Shown: positions 47,567-55,765 of the stretch, in pieces | How the letters are laid out: the number at the start of each line of letters is the position of its first letter | Numbering within the stretch: the stretch's first letter is position 1 | Assembly (NCBI GenBank): GCA_964601805.1 | Contig: CAZROW010000001.1 | Coordinates: 62,001 to 126,000 of the forward strand | Direction: 5' to 3' | From: Eutrophocola sp964601805 | GTDB lineage: Bacteria > Pseudomonadota > Gammaproteobacteria > Pseudomonadales > Pseudohongiellaceae | Length of the DNA: 64,000 nt | The notes under the pieces: model-generated | Database searches by the model: none | What the model was told of the DNA's origin: nothing | Seen by the model: only the letters and a program-made list of their open reading frames with translations | Position numbers and translations under genes: made by a program

Positions 47567-47939
47567 CGGGGACCTGTTCAGCACCGGGTCAGTTGCACCG
47601 TATAGACTGCAAAAGCGTGTAAGGGTTGGCGGGGATTGCATTTTTTTGCCAAATTTTGCCCATATGATAGTAAGATGGATGGCACAATCAGGTTCTGAAA
47701 CAAAGGTGTCATCAAGGTGTCCAAAGGTATCTGAAACCTTTACAGGTCAAGGTGAAACTGGTTGTATGCCGGAATTGGGCCATGTAGCCGATTGACACGT
47801 AGATAGGTATGTAAACCAGCTACATAAACCTGTTGGCAGACACTAAAAAGATAGGCATAGGGACGTCCATCAACTTAGACACAAGACGAGACCTGGACAT
47901 CCCACAAAGTCATTACAACGCATTACCCAAGGCATAGTT
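47567..47939 (+). other. recombinase-prc intergenic region
   Basis: A 373-base spacer with no credible gene. A TATGAT hexamer (47663-47668) may be a -10. The stretch 47694-47760 holds repeated caaaggt/caaggtg units and two copies of tctgaaac, one leading into a small dyad (aaaggt, acctttt-like). The function is unknown, possibly an operator or the leader of prc. Confidence 0.4.
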
Positions 47940-50147
47940 ATGAAATTGATGAAAGCAGGCGTATTCCGGCAACTGTCCAAAGCGGCATTGATCCTGGGCT
48001 TTACCTACACACTGAATTTCAGTGGCGTACAGGCACAACAGCCCCTGTACCTGCCCGCAGACATACCCCTGGATGTTTCTGTGATCTTTGAAGAGCTTCA
48101 TCCGGAAGCTGATTACGAAGACATTACCAAAAACATCATTGATCACCTGGTGAACAACCACTATTCCGAAATCAACTTCAATGATGAGTTTTCCTCCAAG
48201 TTGCTCGACAGCTTTATCAAGACTCTGGACGGCAACCGAATTTATTTCACGCAGTCCGATATCGATGAGTTTGAAGCCTATCGCACCAGCCTGGATGACC
48301 TGCTTCTGGAAGGCGACGTGGAATTTGGTTACCTGGTATTCAATCGCTACCGCGAGCGCCTGATGCAGCGACTGGTTTACACGCTCAAGCGCCTGGAAGA
48401 AGACACCACCGATTTTGATTTCACCCGGGATGAATTTCTCGTGGTCGACCGTTCGGAAGAACCCTGGGCGGCCGATGACAGCGAACTGGAAAGTCTCTGG
48501 GAAAAACGCATCAAGAGTAATGCCCTGTCCATGAAGCTGGATGACAAGGAAATGGACATGGTGAAGATCCGCGAGGAACTCAGTGACCGTTTCCGCTCAC
48601 AGCTCAGCCAGGTACTGAAAACCAATGGCCTGGATATCTACCAGCGGTACATGGATGCCATGACCATGACCTTCGATCCGCACACCCAGTATTACGCGCC
48701 CCGTGCTGCGGAAAACTTCAACATGAGCATGCGCCTGTCACTGGAAGGCATCGGTGCCGTTCTCACCACCGAAGATGAATACACGAAGGTGGTCAGCATT
48801 GTCAGTGGTGGCCCTGCCGACCTGGCCGGTGAACTGCAACCTGCCGACCGCATTATCGGCGTCGCCCAGGGCGACATGCCCTACGTGGATGTTGTCGGCT
48901 GGCGTGTCGATGACGTGGTACAGCTTATCCGTGGCGAAAAAGGCTCCGTGGTCAGGCTCAATCTCATCCCTGCTTCCTCGGAAGCCGGCCTGGAAAGAAA
49001 GGAAATCAGTATCACCCGCGACACCGTGAAACTGGAAGACCAGTCTGCCCGCAAGGAAATTGTCGAGGTCAATTACAATGGCGAGACACGCAAGATCGGT
49101 GTTATTGAACTGCCGACCTTCTACATAGATTTTGAAGCCCTGCAGCGCCGTGATCCCAACTATCGCAGCAGTACACGAGACGTGCGTAACCTGCTTGAGG
49201 AACTCAAGGCTGAGGGTGTCGATGGCGTCGTGGTCGACCTGCGTCGCAATGGCGGTGGTTCACTGACTGAAGCCAATTCACTGGTCGGTCTGTTCATCAG
49301 GCGCGGCCCTACTGTTCAGGTGCGCGATGCCGAAGGTAACAATATTGTCCAGGGTGACCCGGATCCCGAAGTGGTTTACGACGGCCCGCTGGCTGTTCTG
49401 GTTAATCGTCTGAGCGCCTCTGCCTCTGAAATTTTTGCCGGCGCCATCCAGGATTACCAGCGTGGACTGGTCCTGGGCAGCCAGACCTTTGGCAAGGGCA
49501 CGGTGCAGGAACTGGTTGGTCTTGGCGAAGGCCAGATGAAAATCACCCGCGCCAAGTTCTATCGTATTTCCGGTGAAAGTACCCAGCACAAGGGCGTTAC
49601 TCCTGACATCAAGTTCCCTTCCCTGTACGACACATCGGAAGATATCGGGGAAAGCGCCCTGCCCACTGCCCTGCCCTGGGATACTATCGAACCCAACTAT
49701 TACCGTCCCTATTCAGATCTGAAATCGGCCTTGCCAACGCTTATCAGTCGTCACGAAAGCCGCCTGGCTGATGACCCTGACTTCACCTTTATCGAAGCAC
49801 AGATTGATCGTGCCATCGAAAACCAGGAGAAAAACCAGCTGACATTGAACGAGGCAAAACTGGTTGCCGAGCGCGAGGAAGCTGACCAGTGGCGACTGCA
49901 GATCACCAATGCACGCCGCATCGCCAAGGGTCAGGAGTCCTATGAAAGTGTCGAGGCCATGGATGAGGTTGATGAAGACGAGGAAGACGTGGTCAACAAT
50001 GCTGGTATCGATCCGGTTGATCGTACCGAGCGCATGGCCGAAGGTGACGACGATGCAGACCCCTACCTGGTGGAAAGCGGCAAGATCCTGATGGATCTGA
50101 TTTCCCTGCAGGGTGATGATGTGTCGTTGGCTTTGCAGCAACAATAA
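47940..50147 (+). CDS. prc: carboxy-terminal processing (tail-specific) protease
   Basis: A 735-residue periplasmic S41 protease (Prc/Tsp). It has a signal peptide (about 1-31), an N-terminal helical domain, a PDZ domain (around SLEGIGAVLTTEDEYTKVVSIVSGGPADLAGELQPADRIIGV) and the S41 catalytic core. Within the core VVDLRRNGGGSLTEA precedes the nucleophile cluster LSASASE (S494 by analogy) and the catalytic Lys K519 in TFGKGTVQ. A DUF3340-type C-terminal domain ends in an acidic tail. It degrades proteins with nonpolar C-termini, including ssrA-tagged and peptidoglycan hydrolase substrates. Confidence 0.95.
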   Translation: MKLMKAGVFRQLSKAALILGFTYTLNFSGVQAQQPLYLPADIPLDVSVIFEELHPEADYEDITKNIIDHLVNNHYSEINFNDEFSSKLLDSFIKTLDGNRIYFTQSDIDEFEAYRTSLDDLLLEGDVEFGYLVFNRYRERLMQRLVYTLKRLEEDTTDFDFTRDEFLVVDRSEEPWAADDSELESLWEKRIKSNALSMKLDDKEMDMVKIREELSDRFRSQLSQVLKTNGLDIYQRYMDAMTMTFDPHTQYYAPRAAENFNMSMRLSLEGIGAVLTTEDEYTKVVSIVSGGPADLAGELQPADRIIGVAQGDMPYVDVVGWRVDDVVQLIRGEKGSVVRLNLIPASSEAGLERKEISITRDTVKLEDQSARKEIVEVNYNGETRKIGVIELPTFYIDFEALQRRDPNYRSSTRDVRNLLEELKAEGVDGVVVDLRRNGGGSLTEANSLVGLFIRRGPTVQVRDAEGNNIVQGDPDPEVVYDGPLAVLVNRLSASASEIFAGAIQDYQRGLVLGSQTFGKGTVQELVGLGEGQMKITRAKFYRISGESTQHKGVTPDIKFPSLYDTSEDIGESALPTALPWDTIEPNYYRPYSDLKSALPTLISRHESRLADDPDFTFIEAQIDRAIENQEKNQLTLNEAKLVAEREEADQWRLQITNARRIAKGQESYESVEAMDEVDEDEEDVVNNAGIDPVDRTERMAEGDDDADPYLVESGKILMDLISLQGDDVSLALQQQ

Positions 50148-50165
50148 AAGTATTTCGTGGAATTG

Positions 50166-50192
50166 AAAAAGGCGCCTGAGGGCGCCTTTTTT
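50166..50192 (+). terminator. rho-independent terminator of prc
   Basis: The stem ggcgcc (50171-50176) / ggcgcc (50181-50186) with loop tgag, an A-run before it and a T-run after it lies 19 bases beyond the prc stop. Confidence 0.92.
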
Positions 50193-50244
50193 ATTGGAAT
50201 GTTTTTATCAGCGACAGAAGCATTTTTTGTGGGTTTTGTTTGCT

Positions 50245-50268
50245 GTAGGAAGCGGCTTTAGCCGCGAA
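50245..50268 (+). repeat. REP-like palindromic element
   Basis: A GTAG tetranucleotide (50245-50248) is followed by the palindrome gcggc-ttta-gccgc (50252-50265). This is the layout of GTAG-type REP sequences found between genes in many gammaproteobacteria. Only one copy of this subtype is seen here. Confidence 0.5.
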
Positions 50269-50328
50269 TGAAGTCTTGTTCATTCTGCAAAAAGACCGCA
50301 TCAATATTGGTGTGAAATTTGTGCTGGG

Positions 50329-50450
50329 TCGGGGAGAGATTGATCAACTCCTGCGGAGTTGACCCTGCGGGCGCGCTTGGACTGCGCGCGTCCTGCGCGA
50401 CAGCTTCGCTGTCGCTTGTCGAACTTAGAGTCCGAATCGAGCCTCCCCGA
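50329..50450. repeat. structured intergenic element with closing stem and three hairpins
   Basis: An 8-bp closing stem (50329-50336 with 50443-50450, perfect) encloses three consecutive perfect hairpins: 50345-50361, 50371-50389 and 50397-50415. Eleven bases at 50331-50341 are identical to the T-arm/acceptor border of the neighbouring tRNA-Ser gene (50505-50515). It looks like a multi-arm, tRNA-associated repeat or small RNA. Function unknown. Confidence 0.6.
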
Positions 50451-50460
50451 AGCCGGAAAT

Positions 50461-50489
50461 AAAAAAACCCGGCCTTTGGCCGGGTTCTT
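50461..50489 (-). terminator. terminator of tRNA-Ser
   Basis: The inverted repeat aacccggcc / ggccgggtt around ttt is followed, on the minus strand, by a T-run (plus-strand A-run 50461-50467). It lies just past the tRNA 3' end. Confidence 0.88.
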
Positions 50490-50496
50490 TTATTTC

Positions 50497-50587
50497 TGGC
50501 GGAGGGGGAGAGATTCGAACTCTCGATAGGCTATTAACCTATGCCGGTTTTCAAGACCGGTGCATTCAACCGCTCTGCCACCCCTCC
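50497..50587 (-). tRNA. tRNA-Ser (anticodon TGA)
   Basis: A 91-base class II tRNA with encoded CCA (50497-50499), acceptor stem GGAGGGG/CCCCTCC, D arm GGCAGAGCGGTTGAATGC and anticodon arm CCGGTCTTGAAAACCGG with anticodon TGA. The long variable arm and T arm GAGAGTTCGAATCTCTC complete it. It reads UCN serine codons. Confidence 0.96.
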
Positions 50588-50600
50588 GTGAAAGGGGTGC

Positions 50601-50628
50601 ATCTTACCCGAATATCGGGAGCAGTCAA
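50601..50628 (-). promoter_or_regulatory. promoter of tRNA-Ser
   Basis: On the minus strand TTGACT (plus 50623-50628) and TAAGAT (plus 50601-50606) have a 16-base spacer, with the -10 ending 13 bases before the mature tRNA 5' end. Confidence 0.62.
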
Positions 50629-50875
50629 CTGCCGGATGTTCTTTGTCGGTTCCCTGAAACTTCTTGCTTTTAAGTCCGGTCCAAGTATCATGAAGGCATT
50701 GATTTTTCGGGGATTATCCCCATTATTTGTAGGACTTTTGCATGATACAGGTGCGCGAAACTGGCCAACCTGGTCATTTTCAAATCTATACAGATAAGTG
50801 CAATTCAGTGCAAAGAATTCAGTGCAAAGTAAGTTTCAACAAATAACCAACTAGTTTAGTTATTGGAGAGTAATA

Positions 50876-51595
50876 ATGAGTGATTATGGTTTCAGGTCGG
50901 TTAGATTAGAAGATCAGTACGCGACAGGTTCGCGCAGCCAGGAAGCCATCCTGTCCACCAACAGGGTTCTGAAGAATACCTATCTGCTGTTGTCCATGAC
51001 CCTGCTCTGGAGTGCAGCGGCAGCCGGTATTGCCATGGCCCTTGATATGTCCCATATGGTCGGACTGATTCTTCTTCTGGTCGGTTTCGGTTGTTTGTTC
51101 TGGGTTCACAAGACTGCCGATTCATCCACGGGTATTGTGGCAATTTTTGCCTTTACAGGCTGTCTGGGTGCGTCATTGGGACCCACATTGAATTACTACA
51201 TCGCCACCCTGTCCAACGGTACCGAAATCGTCATGCAGGCACTGGGCGGCACTGGCTTCATTTTCCTGACACTGTCAGGTTATGTGCTGACTACCCGTAA
51301 AGATTTTTCCTTCATGCGCGGCTTCCTGGTCACCGGCCTGATGATCGTTCTGCTGGCCATGGTCGGCAACCTGATCATGGGATTGTTCGGCATGTACATG
51401 TCTGCCCTGTCCCTGGCCATTTCCTCGGCTGTCATCCTGCTGATGTCCGGTTTCATCCTGTTTGATACCAGCCGTATCATTCACGGTGGTGAAACCAACT
51501 ACATTCGTGCCACGGTCAGCCTGTACCTGAACATCTACAACCTGTTCATTCACCTGCTGCACCTGCTCGCGGTCCTGTCCGGCAGCCGGGACTAA
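50876..51595 (+). CDS. Bax inhibitor-1/YccA family membrane protein
   Basis: A 239-residue BI-1 (TMBIM) protein. A polar N-terminus of about 30 residues is followed by seven hydrophobic segments. The C-terminal FILFDTSRIIHGGETNYIRATVSLYLNIYNLFIHLL carries the conserved Asp/His pattern of the family, which includes E. coli YccA and YbhL. Members are pH-sensitive calcium-leak channels or FtsH modulators. The role here is inferred only. The ATG at 50876 has GGAG ten bases upstream. A terminator follows. Confidence 0.93.
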   Translation: MSDYGFRSVRLEDQYATGSRSQEAILSTNRVLKNTYLLLSMTLLWSAAAAGIAMALDMSHMVGLILLLVGFGCLFWVHKTADSSTGIVAIFAFTGCLGASLGPTLNYYIATLSNGTEIVMQALGGTGFIFLTLSGYVLTTRKDFSFMRGFLVTGLMIVLLAMVGNLIMGLFGMYMSALSLAISSAVILLMSGFILFDTSRIIHGGETNYIRATVSLYLNIYNLFIHLLHLLAVLSGSRD

Positions 51596-51628
51596 TCCGC
51601 AAACAGCTATTGAACAAAAGGACTGACC

Positions 51629-51661
51629 AAAAGCCCTGCATGACCTGTAGGGCTTTTTCTT
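51629..51661 (+). terminator. terminator after the BI-1 gene
   Basis: The stem aaaagccct (51629-51637) / agggctttt (51649-51657) is followed by a T-rich tract, ending just before tusD, which starts at 51669. Confidence 0.78.
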
Positions 51662-51668
51662 TTCCGCG

Positions 51669-52061
51669 ATGAAATTTTCCATTGTCATTCAAGGGGCTCC
51701 CTGGTCTTCACCGGCTGCACTTTCAGCATTGCGCTTTACCGAGACTGCACTGGCCGAAGGCCATGACATCTACCGCCTGTTTTTTTACCAGGACGGCGCC
51801 TGCAATGGCTCCCTGCTCAGCGTGCCACCACAGGATGAAATTGATATCCCCCTGGCCTGGGAAAAGTTGATTGCCGAGTACCAGCTGGATGCCGTGGTCT
51901 GTGCCGCCTCGGCATTGAAACGGGGCATCCTAGACGAGGTTGAAGCCGGTCGCTATGACAAGCCAGGCCATAACCTGCGTCCGGGTTTTTCCGTCAGTGG
52001 CCTGGGTCAGCTGATCGATGCCACTCAGCAATCCGACCGTGTCATCAGTTTCGTGCCCTGA
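51669..52061 (+). CDS. tusD: sulfurtransferase complex subunit TusD
   Basis: A 130-residue DsrE-fold protein. The persulfide-carrying cysteine lies in YQLDAVVCAASALKRGILDE, matching the TusD active site. In the TusBCD heterohexamer it takes sulfur from TusA and passes it to TusE and then MnmA for 2-thiouridine at the tRNA wobble base. The genes tusD, tusC, tusB and tusE follow one another in tight order. Confidence 0.94.
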   Translation: MKFSIVIQGAPWSSPAALSALRFTETALAEGHDIYRLFFYQDGACNGSLLSVPPQDEIDIPLAWEKLIAEYQLDAVVCAASALKRGILDEVEAGRYDKPGHNLRPGFSVSGLGQLIDATQQSDRVISFVP

Positions 52062-52063
52062 CC

Positions 52064-52426
52064 ATGGATAAACAACGTTTCCTCATCATGATGCGATCTT
52101 CGCCGTACGGCAGTCACCAGGCCCGTGCGGCCATCGATGTCGCCCTGACGGCAGCCGCCTTTGAACAGGCAGTAAGCGTTGTCTTGATCGATGACGGTGT
52201 ACTGCAACTGGTCCCGGCGCAGGACAGCAAGGCCGCCGGCCTCAAATCCATTCCTGATATGTTGTCAGCCATGACCCTCTACGAGGTCGAGGACCTGTTC
52301 GCCCATACACCGTCCATTGAACAACATCTCCAGGCAGACAATGCCTTGCCCGATGATGTAAAGGTGATTGATGACGTCAGCCTGAAAACACTGGTTGCCG
52401 CTGCCGACCAGGTGATGGTGTTCTGA
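52064..52426 (+). CDS. tusC: sulfurtransferase complex subunit TusC
   Basis: A 120-residue DsrF-type protein beginning MDKQRFLIMMRSSPYGSHQARAAIDVALTAAAFEQ, the usual TusC start (xxxPYGxxxxREALD-like). It is a structural member of the TusBCD complex without its own essential cysteine. It starts three bases after tusD and its stop overlaps the tusB start by one base. Confidence 0.93.
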   Translation: MDKQRFLIMMRSSPYGSHQARAAIDVALTAAAFEQAVSVVLIDDGVLQLVPAQDSKAAGLKSIPDMLSAMTLYEVEDLFAHTPSIEQHLQADNALPDDVKVIDDVSLKTLVAAADQVMVF

Positions 52427-52719
52427 TGATCCTGCATACAGTGAACAAGTCTTCTGATTGCCTGGTGCGCTGCCTGTCCATGACGAGCGAGGGCGATGCT
52501 ATCCTGCTCATTGAAGACGGCGTCTATGCGGCAATGAATAACTCTCGCAATGAAGCGTTATGGCACGATGACCATGCCGGTATCACCCGTTATGCCCTGG
52601 AAAGTGATTTGGCTGCCCGCGGCATATCTGACAAAATGCTGCCCGGCATCGAGGTGATCAACTGGCAGCAGTTTGTCTCGCTGGCCACAACCTGCGACAA
52701 GGTGGTGAGCTGGGGCTAG
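52426..52719 (+). CDS. tusB: sulfurtransferase complex subunit TusB
   Basis: A 97-residue DsrH-like protein (MILHTVNKSSDCLVRCLSMTSEGDAILLIEDGVYAAM), the smallest member of TusBCD. The LHxVNKS start and LLIEDGVYA segment are typical. It is translationally coupled to tusC through a one-base overlap. Confidence 0.92.
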   Translation: MILHTVNKSSDCLVRCLSMTSEGDAILLIEDGVYAAMNNSRNEALWHDDHAGITRYALESDLAARGISDKMLPGIEVINWQQFVSLATTCDKVVSWG

Positions 52720-52808
52720 AATTTGCCTCACACCCCTGATCATTGCCATGCCCTGAACACGAAACCACTGTCGCATTAACAGCTACCTCAATTTGTATTG
52801 CACATACT

Positions 52809-53147
52809 ATGCCTGACACCCTGGAACTTGCCGGCAAGACCATCAACCTGGACAAGGAAGGCTATTTGCAGACCCTGTCTGACTGGTCGCCTGAGGTGGC
52901 AGTGGCCATTGCCGAACGGGAAAACCTGGCATTGACCGAGGCGCACTGGGAGGTGATCAACCTTCTGCGTGAGTTTTATGCTGCACACGGCCTGTCACCC
53001 ATGATGCGCATCCTGGTGAAACAGATGAAGGCCACTTACGGTCATGAGAAAGGCAGCAGCCTGTACCTGATGACTCTGTTTCCCGAGTATCCTGCACTCA
53101 TTGCGAGTAAAATAGCCGGACTGCCCCGGCCAACCAATTGCCCCTGA
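52809..53147 (+). CDS. tusE: sulfurtransferase TusE (DsrC/TusE family)
   Basis: A 112-residue protein from the ATG at 52809. The ORF opens earlier but the upstream residues are not conserved. Conserved features are LNKDGYL-like INLDKEGYLQTLSDWSPEVA, REFYAAHGLSPMMRILVKQM and the flexible C-terminal arm ending LPRPTNCP with the sulfur-accepting Cys at position 111. Only that one arm cysteine is present, so it is TusE-like (tRNA thiolation) rather than the two-cysteine DsrC of sulfur oxidisers. Confidence 0.94.
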   Translation: MPDTLELAGKTINLDKEGYLQTLSDWSPEVAVAIAERENLALTEAHWEVINLLREFYAAHGLSPMMRILVKQMKATYGHEKGSSLYLMTLFPEYPALIASKIAGLPRPTNCP

Positions 53148-53154
53148 CCAGACA

Positions 53155-54558
53155 TTGACTGAACAACACCATGCGCAGGTCGACGTGAAACCGTTTACGG
53201 TAACCGCCCTGCCCTACGACAAGACGCCTTATCCGCTGTTCAAGAAGCTGCGACATTTACCCCTGCCCGTGCTACTGGCCAGCGGCAACGACCGCTCGCG
53301 CAAGGACAGTCGTTTTGAATTCATTACCGCGGCACCGGACAAGGTCCTACGCACACAGGGAAAGGAAACCCGGATCGAGGCTGCCGGCAAGACCTCCGTG
53401 GAAGACGGCAACCCCTTTGCCATACTGGCCAGCCACTTTCCCCTGGAATCCCGCTCCCATGCCAGTGACGAGTTGCCTTTTACCGGGGGCGCCATTGGTT
53501 ACCTGGGCTATGAACTGCTCCATCCCTGGTTACGCATTGCGGATTCCCGGCCACGGGATATCAGCATGCCGGACATGCTCATGGGGCTGTATTCCTGGGC
53601 CATTGTCTTTGATCACCGCAAACAGGAAACGTCCCTGGTCATTCGGGACACTTGTCCACCACAGACTGTCGCGGCCGTGCACCAGGCCCTGGAAGATTCC
53701 CAGGGCATGATCTCCGGTCCGTTCACGCTTGAGGGGGAATTCACTTCCAATTTCAGTCGTGATGCCTACCAGCAGGCTTACCAGCGCGTGATCGATTACA
53801 TCCTGGCCGGTGACTGCTACCAGGTGAACCTGACCCAGCGCTTTACCGCGCCGTGCCAGGGAGATCCCTATTCTGCCTTTACCCGCCTGCAGACCATTGC
53901 CAAGGCTCCGTTTGCCGCCTTCATGGAAGATGGTTCACGCGCGGTCCTATCCTTCTCTCCGGAGCGCTTCATCCAGGTACACAACGGCCAGGTCATGACC
54001 CAGCCCATCAAGGGCACACGCCCGCGCAACCCTGACCCGACCATCGATACCCGGAACCGGGTCGACCTGGAAACCAGTCTCAAGGACCGGGCGGAAAATC
54101 TCATGATTGTCGATTTGCTGCGCAATGACCTGGGCCGTGTCTGCGATACCGGCAGCATTGCCGTGCCGGGCCTGTTTGAAACCCAGAGCTTCACCAACGT
54201 GCATCACCTGGTCAGTACCATTACCGGGACACTGGAGCAGGCCGGTGATGTGTTTGCGCTGCTCGAGGCCGGTTTTCCCGGTGGCTCCATCACCGGCACG
54301 CCAAAACTGCGGGCCATGGAAATTATCAATGAACTGGAAACCGTCATGCGCTCGGTGTATTGCGGCGCTTTTTGCTGGATTGATGCCGGTGGCAACATGG
54401 ACAGCAATATCTGCATTCGCACCCTGGTCAAGGATGACGGGAACATGCATTGCTGGGGTGGCGGTGGCGTGGTGGCTGACTCTGAAGGCGACCTGGAATA
54501 TCAGGAGTCCCTGGACAAGATTTCCCTGTTCATGGACGCGCTGAAAGCCGGGGTTTGA
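53155..54558 (+). CDS. pabB: aminodeoxychorismate synthase component I
   Basis: A 467-residue chorismate-binding enzyme that, with PabA, aminates chorismate to 4-amino-4-deoxychorismate, the substrate of PabC. The active-site PIKGTRPR (with the PabB-specific Lys) is present, followed by DRAENLMIVDLLRNDLGRV, FPGGSITGTPKLRAMEII and the end GGGGVVADSEGDLEYQESLDK. The N-terminal domain retains the tryptophan-site region. TTG at 53155 and GTG at 53185 are both possible starts, and the GTG has the better ribosome site (CAGGT). It lies seven bases after tusE. Confidence 0.93.
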   Translation: MTEQHHAQVDVKPFTVTALPYDKTPYPLFKKLRHLPLPVLLASGNDRSRKDSRFEFITAAPDKVLRTQGKETRIEAAGKTSVEDGNPFAILASHFPLESRSHASDELPFTGGAIGYLGYELLHPWLRIADSRPRDISMPDMLMGLYSWAIVFDHRKQETSLVIRDTCPPQTVAAVHQALEDSQGMISGPFTLEGEFTSNFSRDAYQQAYQRVIDYILAGDCYQVNLTQRFTAPCQGDPYSAFTRLQTIAKAPFAAFMEDGSRAVLSFSPERFIQVHNGQVMTQPIKGTRPRNPDPTIDTRNRVDLETSLKDRAENLMIVDLLRNDLGRVCDTGSIAVPGLFETQSFTNVHHLVSTITGTLEQAGDVFALLEAGFPGGSITGTPKLRAMEIINELETVMRSVYCGAFCWIDAGGNMDSNICIRTLVKDDGNMHCWGGGGVVADSEGDLEYQESLDKISLFMDALKAGV

Positions 54559-54568
54559 GTCGCACCCG

Positions 54569-55159
54569 ATGAGCCACTGGTCCATTTCACGCCTGCGCGA
54601 ATTCGGGATGACCCTGGACCTGGAACATGACCTGGATGCCTACCGGGATGAACATCGCCTGGCCGCCGTGCTGATCCTGCTGTACCCGGAGGAGGATGAA
54701 CCCCATTTCGTGCTTACCCGCCGCACGGATCATTTACCCCATCATGCCGGCCAGATCAGTTTTCCCGGCGGCAGTATTGACCCGGATGACCCCGACCCGG
54801 TGTTCACCGCCCTGCGGGAAGCCCGGGAAGAAATCGCCCTGGCCGACGAAACCCTGGAAGTCCTTGGTGTGCTGGATACCACCGTGCTGCCGTCGGGTTT
54901 TGCCGTGGCGCCGGTACTGGCCATCATGGACAGTGCTCCCGTACTGAAAGCCAATCCCGACGAAGTCGAGGAGATTTTTACCCTCCCCCTGTCATTGACC
55001 ACGGACCTGTCCCGCTACGGCAAGGACTTTGTCGAGAGAGATGGCCGACGGCGCAATTTCCATTACCTGAATTACGGCGATTACTATATCTGGGGTGCTA
55101 CGGCCCGCATGCTGCGGCAGTTGGCCAAACAGCTGCAGGAAAAGGACTCAAAGACTTAG
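54569..55159 (+). CDS. nudL: NUDIX hydrolase, probable CoA pyrophosphatase
   Basis: A 196-residue NudL/YeaB-type enzyme. The CoA-pyrophosphatase signature LTRRTDHLPHHAGQISFPGG leads into the Nudix box GGSIDPDDPDPVFTALREAREEIAL with the REAREEI catalytic glutamates. It is thought to hydrolyse CoA or its derivatives to phosphopantetheine and adenosine 3',5'-bisphosphate. It follows pabB by ten bases and ends overlapping the convergent thrH by 12 bases. Confidence 0.92.
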   Translation: MSHWSISRLREFGMTLDLEHDLDAYRDEHRLAAVLILLYPEEDEPHFVLTRRTDHLPHHAGQISFPGGSIDPDDPDPVFTALREAREEIALADETLEVLGVLDTTVLPSGFAVAPVLAIMDSAPVLKANPDEVEEIFTLPLSLTTDLSRYGKDFVERDGRRRNFHYLNYGDYYIWGATARMLRQLAKQLQEKDSKT

Positions 55160-55765
55160 TGTGCGATTGCTGGCTTTGAGAAACTCCTTTTTCAGGTCCT
55201 CGTAGCTGAATACCGCGGGAAACTGCGGAAACTCGGCCACGACATTATCCGGTGCCATGAACAGGATGCCCTGGTCGGCTTCGGCCAGCATGGTGGTGTC
55301 ATTATAGGAATCCCCGGCAGCAATAACGCGGTAGTTGAGGCCATGAAAGGCTTTCACGGACTGGCGCTTGGGATCTTTCTGGCGGATTTTGTAGTCGGTG
55401 ACCCGGCCATCATCGGCAATTTCCAGGCGGTGGCACAACAGGGTCGGAAAGCCCAGTTGCCGCATCAGCGGTTGGGAGAACTCGTAGAAGGTATCGGACA
55501 GGATCACCACCTGGAAGCGCTCGCGCAGCCAGTCTACAAACTCAACGGCGCCGTCCAGTGGTGTGAGAGTACTGATGACCTCCTGGATTTCATTGAAACC
55601 AAGCTTGTGTTCGTCCAGCAGGCGCAGACGCTGCTGCATCAGCTCATCGTAATCGGGAATATCCCGGGTGGTGGCGCGCAAGGCATCAATACCGGTTTTC
55701 TCGGCAAAATTGATCCAGATTTCAGGAATAAGGACCCCTTCCAGGTCCAGGCAGGCGATTTCCAA
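55148..55765 (-). CDS. thrH: bifunctional phosphoserine phosphatase/homoserine phosphotransferase ThrH
   Basis: A 205-residue HAD-superfamily enzyme closely resembling Pseudomonas ThrH: LEIACLDLEGVLIPEIW, then RERFQVVILSDTFYEFSQPLMRQLG and IAAGDSYNDTTML. The nucleophile is the first Asp of DLEG. ThrH dephosphorylates phosphoserine and can pass phosphate to homoserine. No ATG precedes the core. I choose the TTG at 55765, which has GGAG six bases upstream and gives exactly the family length. The ORF to 55879 adds unrelated residues. Confidence 0.93.
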   Translation of the reverse strand: MEIACLDLEGVLIPEIWINFAEKTGIDALRATTRDIPDYDELMQQRLRLLDEHKLGFNEIQEVISTLTPLDGAVEFVDWLRERFQVVILSDTFYEFSQPLMRQLGFPTLLCHRLEIADDGRVTDYKIRQKDPKRQSVKAFHGLNYRVIAAGDSYNDTTMLAEADQGILFMAPDNVVAEFPQFPAVFSYEDLKKEFLKASNRTLSL

